Below, piece by piece: positions 1 to 8,445 of a DNA stretch of 64,000 nt. The notes below the pieces were generated by a model. That model was not told the DNA's origin, searched no databases, and saw nothing but the letters and a program-made list of their open reading frames with translations. Numbering within the stretch: position 1 is the first letter of the stretch; the number at the start of each line of letters is the position of its first letter. The DNA lies in the NCBI GenBank assembly GCA_022760435.1, contig JALEFY010000006.1:1-64000 (forward strand), given 5' to 3'. The translations under genes were made by a program, and so were the position numbers. Origin of the DNA: Neomegalonema sp. (GTDB taxonomy: Bacteria; Pseudomonadota; Alphaproteobacteria; Rhodobacterales; Rhodobacteraceae).

Positions 1-1
1 A

Positions 2-171
2 GGCGAGGCAAGCGCGACTGCGCGCCGGGCCTCTCGCCCGCCCCATCGGAGCCGTGAGCGCGGCGAATTGGCGTGATAAACCACCCGAGCCCACAGGGCG
101 AGGCAAGCGCGACTGCGCGCCGGGCGGTCAGCCCGCCCCATCGGAGCCATGAGCGCAGCGAATTGGCGTGA
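2..171. repeat. Two-copy direct repeat, about 75 bp
   Basis: Positions 2-76 and 97-171 are near-identical copies offset by 95 bp. They share the GCGAGGCAAGCGCGACTGCG core and the tail GCGAATTGGCGTGA, with a few substitutions in the middle. No reading frame uses them. The left copy may continue beyond the window. The block lies just downstream of the tRNA-Cys 3' end. Confidence 0.75.
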
Positions 172-180
172 GATAGAATT

Positions 181-254
181 TGGAGGCGACGACCGGAATC
201 GAACCGGTGTACACGGATTTGCAATCCGCTGCGTCACCACTCCGCCACGTCGCC
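181..254 (-). tRNA. tRNA-Cys (GCA)
   Basis: The reverse strand folds as a 74-nt tRNA. The acceptor stem GGCGACG pairs with CGTCGCC, and the anticodon loop TTGCAAA carries GCA (anticodon at 220-222). The T-arm is CCGG-TTCGATT-CCGG. The discriminator is U73, which fits cysteine identity, and the 3' CCA is encoded (TGG at 181-183). Confidence 0.96.
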
Positions 255-357
255 TCTGGTATGGTGAGGCGAGGTTGATAGCCTTTCGGGGGGCGCTTGT
301 CCAGTCCTCGCTGTGGAAGGAAGATTGCGGAGCGCAAAATTCAGAGGAGGCGCGGGC

Positions 358-2340
358 TCAGCCGGCCTTGTTCGCCTCTTCTTGCGCCGCGCGCTCGCTG
401 CGGGACAGGCGAATGGTCTCCAGCGTGCTCGGGCGGCCATGCAGGAAGCCTTGCTGCAAGCGGCAGCCCATGGCGATGAGCTGATCGCGCTGGATGCCGG
501 TTTCGATCCCCTCGACGGTCACGGTCATCCCGAGCCGTTTGCCCAGCAAGACAATCGATTCGATGATGTCGCGGACCTTGTCCGGGTCGCTCTCAAGCGC
601 CTGAATGAAGCTGCGATCGATCTTGAGTTTGTCAAAGCCATATTTCCACAGATAGGAGAGGCTCGAAAACCCGGTGCCAAAATCGTCCATGGCGATCGAG
701 GCCCCCAGCTCGCGCAGGGCATCGAGTTGGAAGGCGATGTTGTGTTCATCGCGGATCAGCAGGGATTCCGTGATCTCGAGTTCCAGCCGGTGCGGGGGCA
801 AGCCGGATGCCGCCAGTGCTTGCTGAACCTGGGCTACGAGTTGCCCGCTTTCAAACTGGAGCGGCGACAGGTTGACGGCGATATAGACGTCGGTCACCCA
901 GGAGGCCGCATCGCTGGTGGCCTGTTGCAGCACCCAATTCCCGATCTCGCTGATCACGCCCATTTCCTCGGCGATGGGGATGAACTCCGCCGGGGAGATA
1001 TAGGTGCCGGTTTGATCCTTGAGCCGCAAGAGGGCTTCAAACCCCTGGATCTCGTCGCGCTCGGCATTGACGCAGGGTTGGTAGTGCAGTTCAAAGCCGC
1101 CCCCGGCCAGCGCTTCCTTGATCAGGGCCTTGACTTCGCGTTCGCGCCGCAAGCGGTTGCCCATGCGGTCGTCATAGATCGCGCAATCGTTGCGGCCTTT
1201 CGCCTTGACCCATTGCAAGGCCACATCTGCCTCATGCAGCATATCCTTGAGCGCGAGTGCCTTTTCGCTGACCGTGGCACCGATACTGACCGAGGTCGAG
1301 AGGGTCGTGCCGCGCTGGGTGACCGGCATGCGGCAAGCCGCCAGAATGCGCTCGATCTTTTCGTTGGTCTGCTCCGGCGTGCTGTTCACGAAGCCGATGG
1401 CGAATTCGTCACCGCCAAAGCGCGCGACAAGATCCTCTTCCTCGACACAGCGGAAAAGTTGAGTGGCGACATGCCGCAGGACCGCATCGCCCATATCGTG
1501 TCCGCGCGCGTCATTGATCGATTTAAAATGATCGATATCCACGAAGACGAGACCGCAAGTCTTGTTCGCTGCCTTGAGGCGCGCAGTCTGAAAAGCCTGG
1601 AGGAAGGTCGGGCGGTTGAGCGCGCCGGTCAGGCTGTCATTGGCCGAGAGGAAATTGGCCCGGTTCTCCGAGTGATCGGCGCGGCGCTTGTTTTTCATGT
1701 AAGCCCAGGCGAGGGCGCCAAAGACGACGCTGGCCATGGCGATGATCATGAAAGCCATGAAGGTGAAATTGTGCCGGAAGCCCGCGGCCGACTCGGTCAT
1801 GTCGATCACGACCTCGGCGACGCCGGTCAGGTTGCCTTTTTGATCGATGACAGGGACAACGGCTTCGGCGAAGACTAGGGGACGGTCGCTGCGTCCGGTG
1901 TCCTCCTGAAGGCTGACCATCGGCTTGCGGGTGCGCGCGACCTGAAGCGGCTTTTCATTGACGACGTTGGAGGCCCAGACGATCACGCGGTCATGGCTAT
2001 CGGATGCGAAGACGAGATTGCCGACCGGATCGAACAGATTGAACCGGTCCACATTGCCGATCTTCACCGCTTGTTCGAGAACCAGTGACTGCGCCGCGGT
2101 CGGGCGACCGAAGGACATCAGATAGTCGAGACCAGGCATCTTGCCGGTCAGAAAATCGGCCCAATGCTCGGCACGTGCGGTTGCGTCGGCTTCCAATGCG
2201 CGCTCGACCGAGCGGCTCACTGTCGCGCCGACGGCCAGGATGAAGATCACGGCGCAGGCGGCCAAACCGATCCAGTTGCGATGAAAGGCCCGTCTCATTG
2301 ATGCGCTCGCTCGTTCTCTGGTACTCGGTGAGAATAGCAA
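358..2340 (-). CDS. Membrane GGDEF-EAL protein (c-di-GMP cyclase/phosphodiesterase)
   Basis: 660 aa. An N-terminal membrane helix (about residues 23-43) and a second one (about 197-217) bracket a periplasmic sensor region. They are followed by a GGDEF domain with an intact RFGGDEF active-site loop near residue 310 and an EAL domain from about 400 to the C-terminus. The EAL part keeps EALLR, DDFGTGFSSL, KIDRSF and the late VEGIET motif, so both the synthetic and degradative centres look competent. GGDEF makes c-di-GMP and EAL hydrolyses it; the net direction cannot be told from sequence. A second Met at residue 15 (2298) directly before the basic stretch and first helix is an alternative start. 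The gene stands alone on the reverse strand beside the CRP-family regulator. Confidence 0.93.
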   Translation of the reverse strand: MLFSPSTRERASASMRRAFHRNWIGLAACAVIFILAVGATVSRSVERALEADATARAEHWADFLTGKMPGLDYLMSFGRPTAAQSLVLEQAVKIGNVDRFNLFDPVGNLVFASDSHDRVIVWASNVVNEKPLQVARTRKPMVSLQEDTGRSDRPLVFAEAVVPVIDQKGNLTGVAEVVIDMTESAAGFRHNFTFMAFMIIAMASVVFGALAWAYMKNKRRADHSENRANFLSANDSLTGALNRPTFLQAFQTARLKAANKTCGLVFVDIDHFKSINDARGHDMGDAVLRHVATQLFRCVEEEDLVARFGGDEFAIGFVNSTPEQTNEKIERILAACRMPVTQRGTTLSTSVSIGATVSEKALALKDMLHEADVALQWVKAKGRNDCAIYDDRMGNRLRREREVKALIKEALAGGGFELHYQPCVNAERDEIQGFEALLRLKDQTGTYISPAEFIPIAEEMGVISEIGNWVLQQATSDAASWVTDVYIAVNLSPLQFESGQLVAQVQQALAASGLPPHRLELEITESLLIRDEHNIAFQLDALRELGASIAMDDFGTGFSSLSYLWKYGFDKLKIDRSFIQALESDPDKVRDIIESIVLLGKRLGMTVTVEGIETGIQRDQLIAMGCRLQQGFLHGRPSTLETIRLSRSERAAQEEANKAG

Positions 2341-2384
2341 GCCAGCGTTACGATGCGCTTAAGCGAACCGCGCGCACGCCCCCC

Positions 2385-3080
2385 TTATTCCTCGCCAATC
2401 TCGGCGATTTCCTCGAGCCGCTCCAGATCGTGCAGCAGGATCTTGCCGCGGGTCATGGTGATGATCCCTTCGTCTGTCCAGCGGGCGACGATCTTGTTGA
2501 GAGCCTCCCGCGACATCAGAGCCCAGCGGGCCAGTTCGGCCTGGGTGAGCTTGGTGGTGATGACGACTCCCCCTGCGTCGCCCTCGCCCTGATCCTGGCC
2601 CAGATAGACCAGCATGCGCGCAAGGCGCTCGGGGGCGCTGCGCAGGGTGCTGTCCTCCATGCGCGCGCTCACCCAGCGCAGCCGATCGCAAAGGAAGGTG
2701 ATGATCTGACGCGCCAGCGCGGGATCGGCCTCGATCGCGGCGAACAGATCTGCGCGCCCGATCACCAGCAGCTCACTGGCTGTATAGCCCGAGACACTGG
2801 CGCTGCGCGGGCTACCATCGAGCACGCCGATCTCCCCGAGCATGGCGCCGGGGCCAAGGATGTTCAAGGTCACCTCATGGCCCGAATGCGAGACGGTCCA
2901 GACCCGGACCTGTCCGCTGATCACCCCGTAAAGCGCATCGGGCGGGTCCCCGGCCTCGAACAGCAAGGCGCCCTTGCCTAGCGGGCGTCGATGGGCGTGG
3001 GCGGCCAGTGCCTTGAGCGTGCCAGGGTCGAGATTGGCGAAGAGCGCGAACTCCCCGAGATGTTTCGCAATCTGATCCAA
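2385..3080 (-). CDS. CRP/FNR-family transcription regulator
   Basis: 231 aa, the usual length for the family. Residues about 5-120 form a cyclic-nucleotide-binding jelly roll whose phosphate-binding cassette is preserved (GEIGVLDGSPRSASV: Glu, then Arg-Ser). The C-terminal winged helix contains LTQAELARWALMSREALNKI; its Ser-Arg-Glu recognition helix start is the type that reads TGTGA half-sites in CRP. No N-terminal Fe-S cysteines are present, so it is CRP-like rather than FNR-like. The reading frame stays open far upstream only because it is antisense to the ABC gene. I place the start at a TTG at 3080, preceded by GGGGGA, because homology begins there. It is divergent from the secretion ABC transporter, with a CRP-type palindrome between them. 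Confidence 0.85.
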   Translation of the reverse strand: MDQIAKHLGEFALFANLDPGTLKALAAHAHRRPLGKGALLFEAGDPPDALYGVISGQVRVWTVSHSGHEVTLNILGPGAMLGEIGVLDGSPRSASVSGYTASELLVIGRADLFAAIEADPALARQIITFLCDRLRWVSARMEDSTLRSAPERLARMLVYLGQDQGEGDAGGVVITTKLTQAELARWALMSREALNKIVARWTDEGIITMTRGKILLHDLERLEEIAEIGEE

Positions 3081-3133
3081 GCCGCATCCCCCAATTGTCC
3101 GCGCTCGCGCGATCTGCGGAAAAATTCTGTGCA

Positions 3134-3149
3134 TGTGAACCAGACCACA
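3134..3149. promoter_or_regulatory. CRP-type operator in the regulator/transporter divergent region
   Basis: TGTGAACCAGACCACA fits TGTGA-N6-(T/C)CACA and shares its first eight bases with the perfect palindrome before the RTX gene. It lies 53 bp before the regulator's proposed TTG and 96 bp before the ABC transporter's GTG, so it could govern both genes and give autoregulation. Confidence 0.6.
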
Positions 3150-3245
3150 GAAGCGGTGGCGGCTCTGGCCTAATGCTGAGGCATCGAAACCAATTTCTCG
3201 CATGATCAGCTTTCGCCGACCCGCAAGGCGATCTTCGCCCATGCG

Positions 3246-5843
3246 GTGGAGCGTCAGGAGGACGGCCCGCAAGAGACCGTGCTGCGCCGCGCCAAGCGGG
3301 CGGTGCGCGGTCCGCTGTTGGCGGTCGGGGCGCTGAGCCTGGTGATCAACATGCTGATGATGACCGGACCGCTGTTCATGCTGCTGGTCTATGACAAGGT
3401 CCTGACCTCGCAAAGCGCGGCCACCCTCGCGGCTCTCTCCCTGATCGCGGTGGTGCTCTATGTGTTTTACGGGCTGCTTGAGGGCACTCGTTCGAAGATC
3501 CTGGCCCGTGTCGGGGTGCGCTTTGACTACATGCTGGCGCCGAGCCTGTTCGAAGCAACGCTGCGCCTGCCACTCTATCTGGGCCAGAACACCAAGATCC
3601 ATGAGCCGCTTCAGGATCTGACCACCATGCGCACTTTCCTGATGGGTCCGGCACCGGCGGCGTTCTTCGATCTGCCCTGGCTGCCGGTCTATATGCTGGT
3701 GCTGTATCTGGTGCATCCGGTGCTCGGTCTGGCCGCGGCAATCGGGGCCGGGACCCTGATCGTCTTCGCCGCGCTCAATCAGGTTCTGGCACGGGTTCAG
3801 GCGGGCCGGGCCGGGCAAGCGCAGGCTGGCAGTCAGGCGACTCTGGTCGATGCGCAGCGCGGTGCCGAAGCGGCGGCGGCGATGGGCATGGGCGGAGCGC
3901 TGCAAGCGCGCTGGGCACAGGGCTACTCGGCCTCGGTCAATGCGCATCGCTCGCTCTCCGATCATGCGGGCATCTTCGGCGCGCTGACCAAGACCACGCG
4001 GCTGCTGCTGCAATCGGCGATGATCGCGGTGGGCGCCTTTCTGGTGATCGAGGGACAGATGAGCCCTGGCTCGATGATCGCCTGCTCCATCATCGTCGCC
4101 CGTGCCCTCGCGCCGGTCGAGCAGATCATCGCCCAATGGCGCAGCGTGATCGCGGCCCATCACGCTCATAAGCGGCTGAGCAAGCTCGTCGATGCTCTGC
4201 CGACCAGCCAGCGCCGCGGTGCCGCCCTTGCGCAGCCGCATCAGAAGCTGGAGGTCCGCGGCCTGACCATCGTGCCGCCGGGTGCGAGCCAGCCGAGCGT
4301 GCGCGATATCAGCTTCGAGCTTGAGGCAGGCGATGCGCTGGGGATCATCGGCCCGTCCGGTTCGGGCAAATCGACCCTGGCCCGCGCCCTGACTGGTGCC
4401 TGGGAAGTGGCGCGCGGCGAAGTTCGGCTCGATGGCGCAGGTCTGGGCCAGTTCCCGGCCGACACGCTGGGCCGCTCGATCGGCTACCTGCCGCAGAATG
4501 TCGAGCTGTTCGACGGCACCATTGCCGAGAATATCGCCCGCTTCCGCCCCGATGCCACCGATGAGCAGGTGATCGAAGCGGCGAAACTCGCCGGTGTGCA
4601 TGAGCTGATCCTGAGCTTTGCCGATGGCTATGCCACCCCGATCGGCCCCTCGGGCGCCACGCTTTCGCGCGGTGAGCGTCAGCGGATCGGCCTGGCGCGG
4701 GCGCTGTTCGGCAATCCCTTCCTGATCGTGCTCGACGAGCCGAACGCCAATCTCGACCCGCTGGGCGAAGAGCACCTGACCCGCTCGATCCAGCGCATCC
4801 GCCAGCGCGGCCAGATCGTCTGCGTCGTCGCCCATCGTCCCAGCGCGATCTTTGCAGCGAACAAGATCCTGGCCGAGCGCGATGGCCGCGGCGCGATCAT
4901 CGTTCCGCAGATCAGTGATGCCGCGCCGAGCGTGCGCGAGCAACTCACCCGATCGGTGGCGATGCAGCAAACCTTGCTGACCGCCAAGCTCTCGGCCCAG
5001 CGCAGCCAGCTCGCGCAGATCGAGGCCCGCCGGGCGCAGGTCCAGGCGCAGATCGACGGTTTTGCGCAATTGATCCATGCCCGCCGTGCCGAGCTTGAGC
5101 AGGTGAGCGAGGAGTTGGCCGTGCAAGAAGCGCTGGAGAAGAAGCGGCTGATCAAACGCTCGCTGCTGCGTCAGACCCGCAACCAGCACACCCGCCTCAA
5201 TGCCGAGCTTGACGATCTGGCCTCGCGGATCCGCGCGGGTGAGGCGCAACTGACCGGGCTCGCCTCGCAGGCTGAAGGGCTTGTCGAGGATGCGCGCAGC
5301 GAGACCATGGGCCAGATGGCGTCGGTGGATGCCCGGATCTCGGCCGCCGCCGAAAAACTGCGCGCGGCTCAGGACCGCATGACCCGTCTGGAGATTCGGG
5401 CACCGATGGCCGGCATGATCCATGAGATGAAACTGCACACGATCGGCGGCGTGGTGCGTCCGGGTGAGACGGTGATGTCGATCATCCCCAAGGGTGAGCC
5501 GCTGATCGTGCAAGGCAAGATCGCGCTGACCGATATCGATCAGGTGAGCCTGGGCCAGCAAGTCCGCGTCAGCCTGAAGGGGATCAAGGGCGCCAATGCG
5601 CCGGAGCTGAACGGCACGCTGAGCCAGATCTCGGCAGATGCGAGCACCGATCCGGTTTCGGGACGGCAGTATTTCGGGATCAAGGTCGCGATCGACGCGG
5701 CGGATCAAGGGCAGATCGCGCAGATGGGCTTGCAGCCCGGCGCACCGGTGGAATTGTTCCTGATCGGCTCGGCCCGCAGCGCGATGAGCTACATCACACG
5801 CCCGATCAGCGATGCGATGAATGGCGCGATGCGCGAGGAATAG
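3246..5843 (+). CDS. Type I secretion ABC ATPase fused in frame to a truncated HlyD-family adaptor
   Basis: 865 aa. Residues 1-540 are a PrtD-type type I secretion permease-ATPase: membrane helices within about 25-290, Walker A GPSGSGKST near 369, signature LSRGERQR, Walker B LIVLDEP and the H-loop histidine near 528. Residues about 541-865 are the coiled-coil, lipoyl and C-terminal part of a PrtE/HlyD membrane-fusion protein, ending in PISDAMNGAMREE as that family does. The adaptor's cytoplasmic tail, membrane helix and first lipoyl half (roughly 100 residues) are missing, as is the end of the ATPase. The join falls at KILAERDGRG (about 4868-4892), where ATPase and adaptor genes can share an RDGR-coding run. 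This suggests a deletion through short homology. Such a protein would put the adaptor in the cytoplasm, so secretion is probably lost. The GTG at 3246 is the only reasonable start after an in-frame stop at 3177. Confidence 0.88.
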   Translation: MERQEDGPQETVLRRAKRAVRGPLLAVGALSLVINMLMMTGPLFMLLVYDKVLTSQSAATLAALSLIAVVLYVFYGLLEGTRSKILARVGVRFDYMLAPSLFEATLRLPLYLGQNTKIHEPLQDLTTMRTFLMGPAPAAFFDLPWLPVYMLVLYLVHPVLGLAAAIGAGTLIVFAALNQVLARVQAGRAGQAQAGSQATLVDAQRGAEAAAAMGMGGALQARWAQGYSASVNAHRSLSDHAGIFGALTKTTRLLLQSAMIAVGAFLVIEGQMSPGSMIACSIIVARALAPVEQIIAQWRSVIAAHHAHKRLSKLVDALPTSQRRGAALAQPHQKLEVRGLTIVPPGASQPSVRDISFELEAGDALGIIGPSGSGKSTLARALTGAWEVARGEVRLDGAGLGQFPADTLGRSIGYLPQNVELFDGTIAENIARFRPDATDEQVIEAAKLAGVHELILSFADGYATPIGPSGATLSRGERQRIGLARALFGNPFLIVLDEPNANLDPLGEEHLTRSIQRIRQRGQIVCVVAHRPSAIFAANKILAERDGRGAIIVPQISDAAPSVREQLTRSVAMQQTLLTAKLSAQRSQLAQIEARRAQVQAQIDGFAQLIHARRAELEQVSEELAVQEALEKKRLIKRSLLRQTRNQHTRLNAELDDLASRIRAGEAQLTGLASQAEGLVEDARSETMGQMASVDARISAAAEKLRAAQDRMTRLEIRAPMAGMIHEMKLHTIGGVVRPGETVMSIIPKGEPLIVQGKIALTDIDQVSLGQQVRVSLKGIKGANAPELNGTLSQISADASTDPVSGRQYFGIKVAIDAADQGQIAQMGLQPGAPVELFLIGSARSAMSYITRPISDAMNGAMREE

Positions 5844-5867
5844 GAGCCGAGATCTTTGGAACGGGCG

Positions 5868-5893
5868 AAAGGCGGGGTCACCCCGCCTTTTTT
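5868..5893. terminator. Bidirectional rho-independent terminator
   Basis: AAGGCGGGG-TCA-CCCCGCCTT with A- and T-tracts on the two sides. It lies between the convergent transporter and cyclase genes and would stop both transcripts. The cyclase stop codon is inside the hairpin. Confidence 0.85.
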
Positions 5894-6888
5894 GCTGCGA
5901 CCAGAAAGGCGCTGCGTTCGGCCTCATTCGGGATCGCCTCTGCCAGGTCCTCGATCAATCCTTGCAAGGAAGCCGCCTTTTTCGCTCTTCGCTCCACCAT
6001 CACCGCGGCGACCGGGCCGAGCGCTGTGGCGAGAGCGGTCTTGAGGATCGTCAATTGATCGAGCTCAAGGCGCAGTGCTGTTGCTGGCGCTGCGGGTGGC
6101 GTCGCCGGGATGGCGCCCGGGCGCGGTTTGATGAGCCGTGCGGTGCGGTCAAGCTCCGCAGCGCCGGGGGGCGGGGCAGGGCGTTCCATCGGTGGCTCGG
6201 GGGGTGGATGCGCTATTTCGTTCTGGGCGCGCAGATCGACAATGGCCTCAACCGGTCCGCTGCCATCGGGCGAATAGACCGGTTTTTCCCCTGCCGGGCT
6301 CACTCCTTCGGGGCTTGCCGGTGCGGCGCCTTGCGAGACAACCGCATAGGTCAGCACTTGTCGGGGCAGGTTCTTGAGCTTGGGCGCGCCGCGGCGCTCG
6401 AACCCGACGGGCACCCGGCTCGCAACCGCATCGACCACCGCCTGGCTGACCAGAATGCCGCCGGTATCGGCCAGCGCCTCAAGCCGCGCAGCAATGGCCA
6501 GGGTCTCGCCAAAGGGCAAATCGCCCTCGAACAACACCTCGCCCATATGGATGCCAACCCGGAGCTGCATCGCGCCGACGCCGCTGCTGGCCATCATCCG
6601 TTGCTGGATCCCCAACGCGCAGTTGAGCGCGTCGATCGCGCTTTCGAAAATCGCAAAGATCCCGTCGCCCGGCATGCCGAACAGCCAGCCATCGTGAAAC
6701 TCGAGCTCCTCCTCGGCAATCAATCGAAGTGAGGAGAGATTGCGCAGGGCGCCGGTCTCATTGGTCGAGACATGTCCGGAAAAGCCCGCGACATCGGCGG
6801 CGAGGATCGCGCGCAGACGCCGCCGCCGCCGCCGCTCGCGCGCCGGTGGCTCATCACTCTTCTCAGCCTTGTTCTGAGGATCTTGCAT
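5878..6888 (-). CDS. Class III adenylate/guanylate cyclase with a C-terminal kinase-shared domain
   Basis: 336 aa from ATG 6888; a longer frame reaches 6969 but overlaps the kinase gene. The class III catalytic domain occupies about residues 20-190. It shows both metal-binding aspartates (ILAADVAGFSG and GMPGDGIFA) and the RVGIHMGEV strand. After a Pro-rich linker, the last 65 residues (ALGPVAAVMVERRAKKA onward) resemble the two C-terminal modules of the adjacent kinase. No membrane segment is seen, so the enzyme is soluble. Product specificity (cAMP or cGMP) is not decided here. It lies 37 bp downstream of the kinase gene on the same strand, which suggests one operon, and a CRP-family regulator sits 2.8 kb away, so a local cAMP circuit is an attractive inference. 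Confidence 0.85.
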   Translation of the reverse strand: MQDPQNKAEKSDEPPARERRRRRRLRAILAADVAGFSGHVSTNETGALRNLSSLRLIAEEELEFHDGWLFGMPGDGIFAIFESAIDALNCALGIQQRMMASSGVGAMQLRVGIHMGEVLFEGDLPFGETLAIAARLEALADTGGILVSQAVVDAVASRVPVGFERRGAPKLKNLPRQVLTYAVVSQGAAPASPEGVSPAGEKPVYSPDGSGPVEAIVDLRAQNEIAHPPPEPPMERPAPPPGAAELDRTARLIKPRPGAIPATPPAAPATALRLELDQLTILKTALATALGPVAAVMVERRAKKAASLQGLIEDLAEAIPNEAERSAFLVAAKKAG

Positions 6889-6925
6889 CACTCTCGGTTC
6901 GGATGGGGGCGGCTTGCGTCGTGCT

Positions 6926-8323
6926 CTATTCGGGTTTCTCGCGCATGAAGGCTTGCCGTTCGCCGTCATCTAAGATCGCATCGGCCAGGCGCGTGTAAAA
7001 ATCATCATAGCCAAGTGCGGTCTTGGCCTTCTTGCGGGCGATGACCTTGGCCACCGGCCCGATATAGCGCATGAGGATCTGCGCCGCCTCGTTCTCCTGC
7101 CGCTCGGTGATCGCGCTGTCGAGCTGGATCGAGGTCAGGCCCGGATCGGCGCGCAAGCTCGCCTCCATCCGGTCGCGAAACTTCTTCGCCTCTCCTGCCG
7201 AAGGGATGCGCTCGGCGAGTTGGTCGAGCAGATTTTGCGGGTCGGTGGCACTCGCGCAGGCTTTCTTGAGCACAACGCGCGCGATCGGCCCGATGCTCTC
7301 GGCCAGAGCGCCCTCCAGGCTTTGCATCGTGCTGCCATCGAGGGTTTCTGCCAGGGTCATCGTCATGGATGAGGAGCCGCCTTCACTGGAGGGCTGCGGG
7401 GCCATCTCGGTAAGGTCCAGAGGCGGCGGGCCATTGACCGGCAATGTCTCGATCGCCCGTGCAAGATCCTGAGCGAATGCCTCCGCGCGCTGGTAGCGGT
7501 CATCAACATTGCGGGCCAGTGCGCGGTCGATCACCCCGTCAAGCGCCGCCGGAGCATCGGGGCGAAACAGCGATACCGGTTTGGGGCGATGATTGAGCAG
7601 CATTTCCTTGAGCTCGAAAATGGTGTTCGCCAGGAACGGTTTGGTGCCGGTCAGGAGCTGATAGAGGATCACGCCTGCGGCAAAGATATCCGAGCGACCA
7701 TCGACGGAGCGGCCGAGAAACTGTTCGGGTGACATGTAATTGGGGGTGCCGATCGCGCCGACCCCGGTCATGGCAGCGGCGGTTGCGCCCAGAGAATCGA
7801 GCCTTGCCACCCCGAAATCTGTCACCTTGATCGAGCTGGGGGTGGGGCACAGGATATTGCTCGGCTTCACATCGCGATGCACCACGCCCTTTTGATGCGC
7901 GTGATCGAGAGCGAGGAGCAATTGCCCGCCAACCTCGCCAACCTGGCGCAGCGGCATCAGGCCCCCCGAACGGATCACTCCTTCGAGCGTCCCGGCATCG
8001 ACATATTCCATGATGATGAAGGGCGCGCCGCCCTGTTCGACATAGTCGAAAACCGTCACGATATTGGGGTGCAGGCAGCGCCCGGCCGAGCGCGCTTCGC
8101 GCCCGAACCGCTCGAGAAGTTGTTTTTGATCGATATCGGAGACGAGATCGAGCCGGATGGTCTTTACCGCGACCGGGCGGTCGATCTGCTCGTCATGGCC
8201 GCGCATCACGATGCCCATGGCGCCCGCACCGATGACACCGTCGATGCGGTATTTGCCCACGCGGCTGGGCAGGCTCGGGAGCCCCGGGCCGCCGGGCACT
8301 TCTGTTTTGGGCGCTTCTTCCAT
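6926..8323 (-). CDS. Hanks-type serine/threonine protein kinase
   Basis: 465 aa. The kinase domain spans about residues 20-290, with glycine loop IGAGAMGIV, ATP lysine in VAVKTI, catalytic HRDVKPSN, metal-binding DFGVA (in place of DFG-L) and GTPNYMSPEQ in the activation segment, all intact. It has no membrane helix or extracellular sensor, unlike PknB. The C-terminal 130 residues hold two copies of a small helical module (ESIGPIARVVLKKA and RYIGPVAKVIARKKA) that recurs at the end of the downstream cyclase. The ATG lies inside the innermost copy of a 19-bp tandem repeat. A truncated HAMP-protein gene lies directly upstream on the same strand and may once have been its sensor. Confidence 0.92.
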   Translation of the reverse strand: MEEAPKTEVPGGPGLPSLPSRVGKYRIDGVIGAGAMGIVMRGHDEQIDRPVAVKTIRLDLVSDIDQKQLLERFGREARSAGRCLHPNIVTVFDYVEQGGAPFIIMEYVDAGTLEGVIRSGGLMPLRQVGEVGGQLLLALDHAHQKGVVHRDVKPSNILCPTPSSIKVTDFGVARLDSLGATAAAMTGVGAIGTPNYMSPEQFLGRSVDGRSDIFAAGVILYQLLTGTKPFLANTIFELKEMLLNHRPKPVSLFRPDAPAALDGVIDRALARNVDDRYQRAEAFAQDLARAIETLPVNGPPPLDLTEMAPQPSSEGGSSSMTMTLAETLDGSTMQSLEGALAESIGPIARVVLKKACASATDPQNLLDQLAERIPSAGEAKKFRDRMEASLRADPGLTSIQLDSAITERQENEAAQILMRYIGPVAKVIARKKAKTALGYDDFYTRLADAILDDGERQAFMREKPE

Positions 8324-8381
8324 GTCAGGACAAATCTTCCAAGTCAGGACAAATCTTCCATGTCAGGACAAATCTTCCATG
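8321..8381. repeat. 19-bp tandem repeat (3 copies) containing the kinase start codon
   Basis: Three copies at 8321-8339, 8340-8358 and 8359-8377, plus four bases of a fourth. On the coding (reverse) strand each unit reads GGAAGATTTGTCCTGACAT or the same with CTT. Each ATG or TTG therefore opens a five-codon frame M/L-E-D-L-S-stop, whose TGA sits one base before the next start. The kinase's own ATG is the last in the series. Confidence 0.9.
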
Positions 8382-8445
8382 CGCTCGCAATCCGTCATGC
8401 GCTCTCTTCGGTGGCTGTTTTCCCTGCGCAAGAACGCGCGTTACC

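Noticed and set aside
313..1878. A 521-codon forward frame over the GGDEF-EAL gene
   Set aside because: It is antisense to a gene with complete GGDEF and EAL signatures and shows no domain of its own.
2385..5927. A 1180-codon reverse-strand frame that could look like one giant protein
   Set aside because: Only the last 231 codons show a family (CRP-like). The rest is Arg/His/Gln-rich antisense of the ABC-HlyD gene, which has clear domains on the other strand.
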